A stretch of 64,000 bases of DNA, taken from the NCBI RefSeq assembly GCF_016765775.1, contig NZ_JAESVN010000001.1:806001-870000 (forward strand). The letters are read 5' to 3'. Positions 61,568 through 64,000 of the stretch are shown piece by piece. Numbering within the stretch: the stretch's first letter is position 1; each line of letters opens with the position of its first letter. Origin of the DNA: Szabonella alba (GTDB taxonomy: Bacteria; Pseudomonadota; Alphaproteobacteria; Rhodobacterales; Rhodobacteraceae). A program made the translations under genes and the position numbers. The notes under the pieces were generated by a model, which was not told the origin of the DNA, did not search any database, and saw only the letters and a list, made by a program, of their open reading frames with translations.

Positions 61568-62398
61568 TCATGGGGCCAGCGCGGCCTCTTCCTCGGCGGG
61601 GGTCAGCGGTGCCCCTGCGCCGATCCGGTCCAGATAGGCGTCGATCATCTCGGCGGCCGTGTCCGAGGCGGTAACGAAGTCACCGCTGCCGCCTGCCTGA
61701 ACGCTCAGCGCCACGGACCAGTCGGCGCCCGCCCCGCAGATCACCGCGCGGTCTTCCTGCCTGCCCGCGCTGATCGCGATCATCCGGCACAGGCCCTGAT
61801 CGGTCTGGAAACTGGCCAGAACCCGGGCGGTCGCTCCCCCCTCCAGTGCGGCCTCGCCGCCGGTGGGCAGGGTGGCCAGCGCCCGGGCTGCCGCCTCGGG
61901 CGTGGCGGTCGCCATTGCGGTCGGGGTTGTGGGGCCAAGGCTGCGCCCGGTCAGAAAGCCGACCGCCAGCGCCAGCACCACGGAGGCGGCCAGCGCCATC
62001 GGCACCGCGCCGGTCAGAGGGCTGCGACGACGGGGCAGGGGGGTGACATTGCTGCCGCCCTCCTCTGCTGATTGGGCCATAGGACTGTCCATCACGCTGC
62101 GCAGAAGCCGTTCGGGCACCGGGCCGGCGGCGAAGGCTGCGCGCAGATCGGCCGCCCCTGTCTCGAACAGCGCAAGCCGCGCGGTCAGTTCGGGGTCGGC
62201 CGCGATGCGGCGGCGCAACGCGGTTGCGGTTTCCCCGGAAAGTTCGTCATCGGCCAGCGCCATCAGCATGTCATCCGTCACTTCCTCCGGGCCAGTCCCG
62301 CCCGGTCCGCTTGTCCCTGTCATCGCCTGCCCCGTTGTCGCCTGCCCCGTTGTCGCCTGCCCAGTCATCGGCTGCCCAGTCATCGGCTGTCCTGTCAT
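61568..62398 (-). CDS. Membrane anti-sigma factor with a tandem-repeat N-terminus
   Basis: The 276-residue protein starts with five 5-residue repeats (MTGQP, MTGQP, MTGQA, TTGQA, TTGQA), then a sigma-binding domain DDMLMALADDELSGETATALRRR, a membrane helix at about 128-150 (VPMALAASVVLALAVGFL) and a periplasmic domain with two Cys (GLCRMIA, AVICGAG). The zinc motif HxxxCxxC is absent. GGGGAG precedes the first ATG, which overlaps the sigma stop by ATGA. Together with the upstream sigma it forms an ECF/anti-sigma pair. Several in-repeat ATGs could serve as starts. Confidence 0.85.
   Translation of the reverse strand: MTGQPMTGQPMTGQATTGQATTGQAMTGTSGPGGTGPEEVTDDMLMALADDELSGETATALRRRIAADPELTARLALFETGAADLRAAFAAGPVPERLLRSVMDSPMAQSAEEGGSNVTPLPRRRSPLTGAVPMALAASVVLALAVGFLTGRSLGPTTPTAMATATPEAAARALATLPTGGEAALEGGATARVLASFQTDQGLCRMIAISAGRQEDRAVICGAGADWSVALSVQAGGSGDFVTASDTAAEMIDAYLDRIGAGAPLTPAEEEAALAP
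62315..62398 (-). repeat. 15-base in-frame tandem repeat at the anti-sigma start
   Basis: Five full 15-base units (ATGACAGGACAGCCG, ATGACTGGGCAGCCG, ATGACTGGGCAGGCG and twice ACAACGGGGCAGGCG) plus a partial copy begin at the start codon. Each unit keeps the frame, and three full units begin with ATG. Copy-number change would alter the N-terminus without a frameshift. Confidence 0.9.
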
Positions 62399-62919
62399 CG
62401 GGTCTCCCCTTTCCTGATCGCGCGTCCTTTACCTGCCGCCAGGGCTTCGGCCAGCGCAAGGCGGCCCCGTGACAGGCGGCTCATCACCGTGCCCTCGGGA
62501 ATGTCCAGCGCTTCGGCCACCTCGCGGTAGCGCATCCCCTCGACACAGACGAGCATCAACACGATACGCTGGTCCTCGGGCAGGCTGTCCATCGCCCGGC
62601 GCACCTCGGCCAGATGCAGGCGGTCTTCGGTCACCCGCCGCCCATCCGTGCCGATCAATGCCGGGCTGTCCTCAAGATCCGCGATATCGGCGGTTTCACG
62701 GCGCGCGCGATGCTGGTCGATCCAGGCATTGCGCAGAATGCGGAACATCCACGCGTCAAGCCGGGTGCCGGGCGTATAGCCCCCGATATTGCGCAGCGCC
62801 TTCTCGCAGGTGATCTGCACCAGATCATCCGCCCGGTCCTGCGCCCGGGTCAGGCTGCGGGCAAAGGCGCGCAGCCGGGGCAGAAGGGCGATCATTTCGG
62901 ATCTGACAGGATCGGACAC
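62395..62919 (-). CDS. ECF-type RNA polymerase sigma factor, protease-linked
   Basis: The 174-residue factor has region 2 (LTRAQDRADDLVQITCEKAL and LDAWMFRILRNAWIDQHRARR, quoted WMFRILRNAWIDQ) and region 4 (MDSLPEDQRIVLMLVCVEGM and YREVAEALDIPEGTVMSRLSRGR, quoted DIPEGTVMSRLSRGR). The gene is followed by its anti-sigma with ATGA overlap. It is divergent from a subtilisin-like protease gene across 233 bases, so it may direct that gene's expression. Confidence 0.92.
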   Translation of the reverse strand: MSDPVRSEMIALLPRLRAFARSLTRAQDRADDLVQITCEKALRNIGGYTPGTRLDAWMFRILRNAWIDQHRARRETADIADLEDSPALIGTDGRRVTEDRLHLAEVRRAMDSLPEDQRIVLMLVCVEGMRYREVAEALDIPEGTVMSRLSRGRLALAEALAAGKGRAIRKGETR

Positions 62920-63152
62920 GGAAAAACCTTTGTCTTCGGGACCATCTTGCAGGCAGAACGCCGCAGGATTGCGTCTTATTCCCGCCCCATGCCAGAATAT
63001 TTTGCGGATCCCATGATCCGGGCGGCGACGGCTGCGCTATCCGTCTGCGAATGCGGAATGAAACGGTCTTTCCTTTCGTTCCATGGTGAGGGCCGCATGA
63101 CGGATGGTCAAAGCGGGCGACAGGATCGGGAACTGGCAAGGAAGGACACGCC
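62920..63152. promoter_or_regulatory. Spacer between divergent sigma and protease genes
   Basis: The 233 bases should hold promoters for both genes. GGATC-CCAT-GATCC (63006-63019) is an inverted repeat. On the minus strand GGAACG near 63083 resembles an ECF -35 box, but no partner CGT box at the usual 16-17 base spacing was seen. Assignment is tentative. Confidence 0.35.
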
Positions 63153-64000
63153 ATGGCGAAAAGGCGGGGCGGAAACGAAGCGGATCCCATGGCGAATACG
63201 GGGAAAGCCATTAAGGGGCCAGACGCGGTGGACAGCCGCCGCCGCGCATTGTTGCGGCGGATCGGGCTGGCCGCGCCGATGGCCTATCTCGCCCCGGCGC
63301 TGACCGGGATCGGAACGGCCCATGCCTCTGGCGGGTCCGGGGGGTCGGGGGGCGGATCGGGACCTTCGGGCCGGAGCGGCGGTGAAGGGCGTGGCCGAGG
63401 CCGCACCCGGCAGCCGGTGCGGCAGCCCGCGCGGCAGGCGCCGCGTGCCGCCCCGCCACCGCCCGAGATCGTGGCAATCCTGCCCGGTGACATCGCGCCC
63501 GAGGCGCTGGCGGCAGCGGGCTATCCGGTGCTGGCCCGGACAGGCCTGCCCCGGGCGGGCGGGCTGCTGCTGCGGCTGGGGCTTCCTCCGGGCCGCAGCA
63601 TCGCGGTGGCGCAGGCCGAACTGGCGGCACTCTTTCCCACGATGATCGCTGATGGCAATGCGCTTTACGCGCCCGAGGAATTTCTGTGCGGTCCCGAAGG
63701 CTGCGCCGCGCAGGAGATGATCGGCTGGGCCGGATGGCCCAGTGCGTTGTCCCCGAAAATCGGCATGGTCGATACCGGCATCAATACCGGTCATGACGCG
63801 CTGGCGGGTCAGCGGCTGGTGGTGCGGCAGGTCGAACTGGCCGAGCGCGCGGCGGCGGGACGCCAGCATGGCACCGCGGTTGCGGCAATGCTGGTGGGGC
63901 GGCTGGACAGCCGGGTGCCGGGCCTGCTGCCGCTGGCGGAACTTCATGCGGTCGAGGCCTTCCACACCACGCCGCAAGGCGACCGCGCCGATGCCTTCGC
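63153..64000 (+). CDS. Subtilisin-like (S8) serine peptidase, C-terminally truncated by the window
   Basis: The visible 282 residues hold a twin-arginine-like leader (DSRRRALLRRIGLAAPMAYL, residues 27-46), a Gly/Ser/Arg/Pro-rich linker (58-104) and a domain that begins IVAILPGDIAPEALAAAGY, reminiscent of inhibitor-like propeptides. The S8 catalytic Asp207 is in KIGMVDTGI and His239 in RQHGTAVAAMLVG; the Ser lies beyond base 64000. Two Cys (CGPEGC) are at 179 and 184. AAGGA lies upstream of the ATG. It is divergent from an ECF sigma/anti-sigma pair that probably controls it. Confidence 0.88.
   Translation, partial: MAKRRGGNEADPMANTGKAIKGPDAVDSRRRALLRRIGLAAPMAYLAPALTGIGTAHASGGSGGSGGGSGPSGRSGGEGRGRGRTRQPVRQPARQAPRAAPPPPEIVAILPGDIAPEALAAAGYPVLARTGLPRAGGLLLRLGLPPGRSIAVAQAELAALFPTMIADGNALYAPEEFLCGPEGCAAQEMIGWAGWPSALSPKIGMVDTGINTGHDALAGQRLVVRQVELAERAAAGRQHGTAVAAMLVGRLDSRVPGLLPLAELHAVEAFHTTPQGDRADAF

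Noticed and set aside
63108-63977. Minus-strand frame of 289 codons at the right edge
   Set aside because: The plus strand encodes an S8 protease with catalytic Asp and His; the minus frame is its shadow.

Overview
The window is a G+C-rich chromosomal segment (visibly about two thirds G+C) from an alphaproteobacterium, most likely a Paracoccus-like member of the Rhodobacteraceae/Paracoccaceae. Support comes from the gene families (IscR without the usual cysteines, DUF6476, DUF1178, DUF983, DUF3572, ImuA-like protein, RpoH, a SufB/C/D/S cluster with interleaved membrane proteins), from a direct-repeat GTTC-N7-GTTC LexA box, and from recurrent intergenic CCCCCGRGGATATTT elements. No insertion sequence, prophage, integrase, CRISPR array or rRNA was seen; one tRNA gene, tRNA-Arg(CCG), is present.

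Left part (1-18.3 kb): hisB and a truncated hisH follow a TroABCD/SitABCD-type Mn/Zn ABC importer whose promoter carries two Fur-family-like operator copies. Next come katG and a divergent oxyR, so metal import and peroxide defence sit together. Then a small secreted protein, ThpR-type RNA phosphodiesterase, an HDAC-like deacetylase, a Nudix hydrolase, DUF1178, a low-G+C alpha/beta hydrolase, a threonine-dehydratase-like enzyme, a hybrid histidine kinase, DUF6476 and RluD with start codons overlapping head to head, and rpoH.

Middle part (18.4-41.4 kb): a Gfo/Idh/MocA oxidoreductase coupled to a capsule-type protein, oligoendopeptidase F, and the iron-sulfur assembly locus: iscR, nifS-like desulfurase, sufB, two methyltransferase-like genes, sufC, sufD, two Yip1-type membrane proteins and sufS. 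After tRNA-Arg come an SDR-FAH-SDR catabolic trio that fits non-phosphorylative deoxysugar-acid (L-fucose/L-rhamnose type) degradation, a strong terminator, metG, an MFS transporter, a TPR protein and a LexA-boxed ImuA-like gene.

Right part (41.5-64 kb): an aldo/keto reductase with two lipoproteins, an XRE regulator divergent from a DUF2061-desaturase pair, a DMT transporter, Nudix and DUF983, then an EF-hand protein upstream of an ECF sigma, a putative anti-sigma and a CnrX/ZraP-like sensor. A copper-delivery operon follows (YcnI, CopC-CopD fusion, PCuAC, two tandem Sco proteins) with two DUF2946 paralogues nearby. The end holds a phospholipid N-methyltransferase-like gene, a PleD-type diguanylate cyclase, DUF3572, a HAD phosphatase, a non-pyrrolysine MttB homologue, and an ECF sigma/anti-sigma pair divergent from a subtilisin-like protease that runs off the window.

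The strongest leads for novelty are the S8 protease/ECF unit with an in-frame 15-bp tandem repeat at the anti-sigma start, the SOS-boxed ImuA-like gene lacking imuB/dnaE2 beside it, the EF-hand/ECF/sensor module, the IscR with a single cysteine, and the four-copy intergenic repeat. All functions are inferred by reading; no database search was possible.
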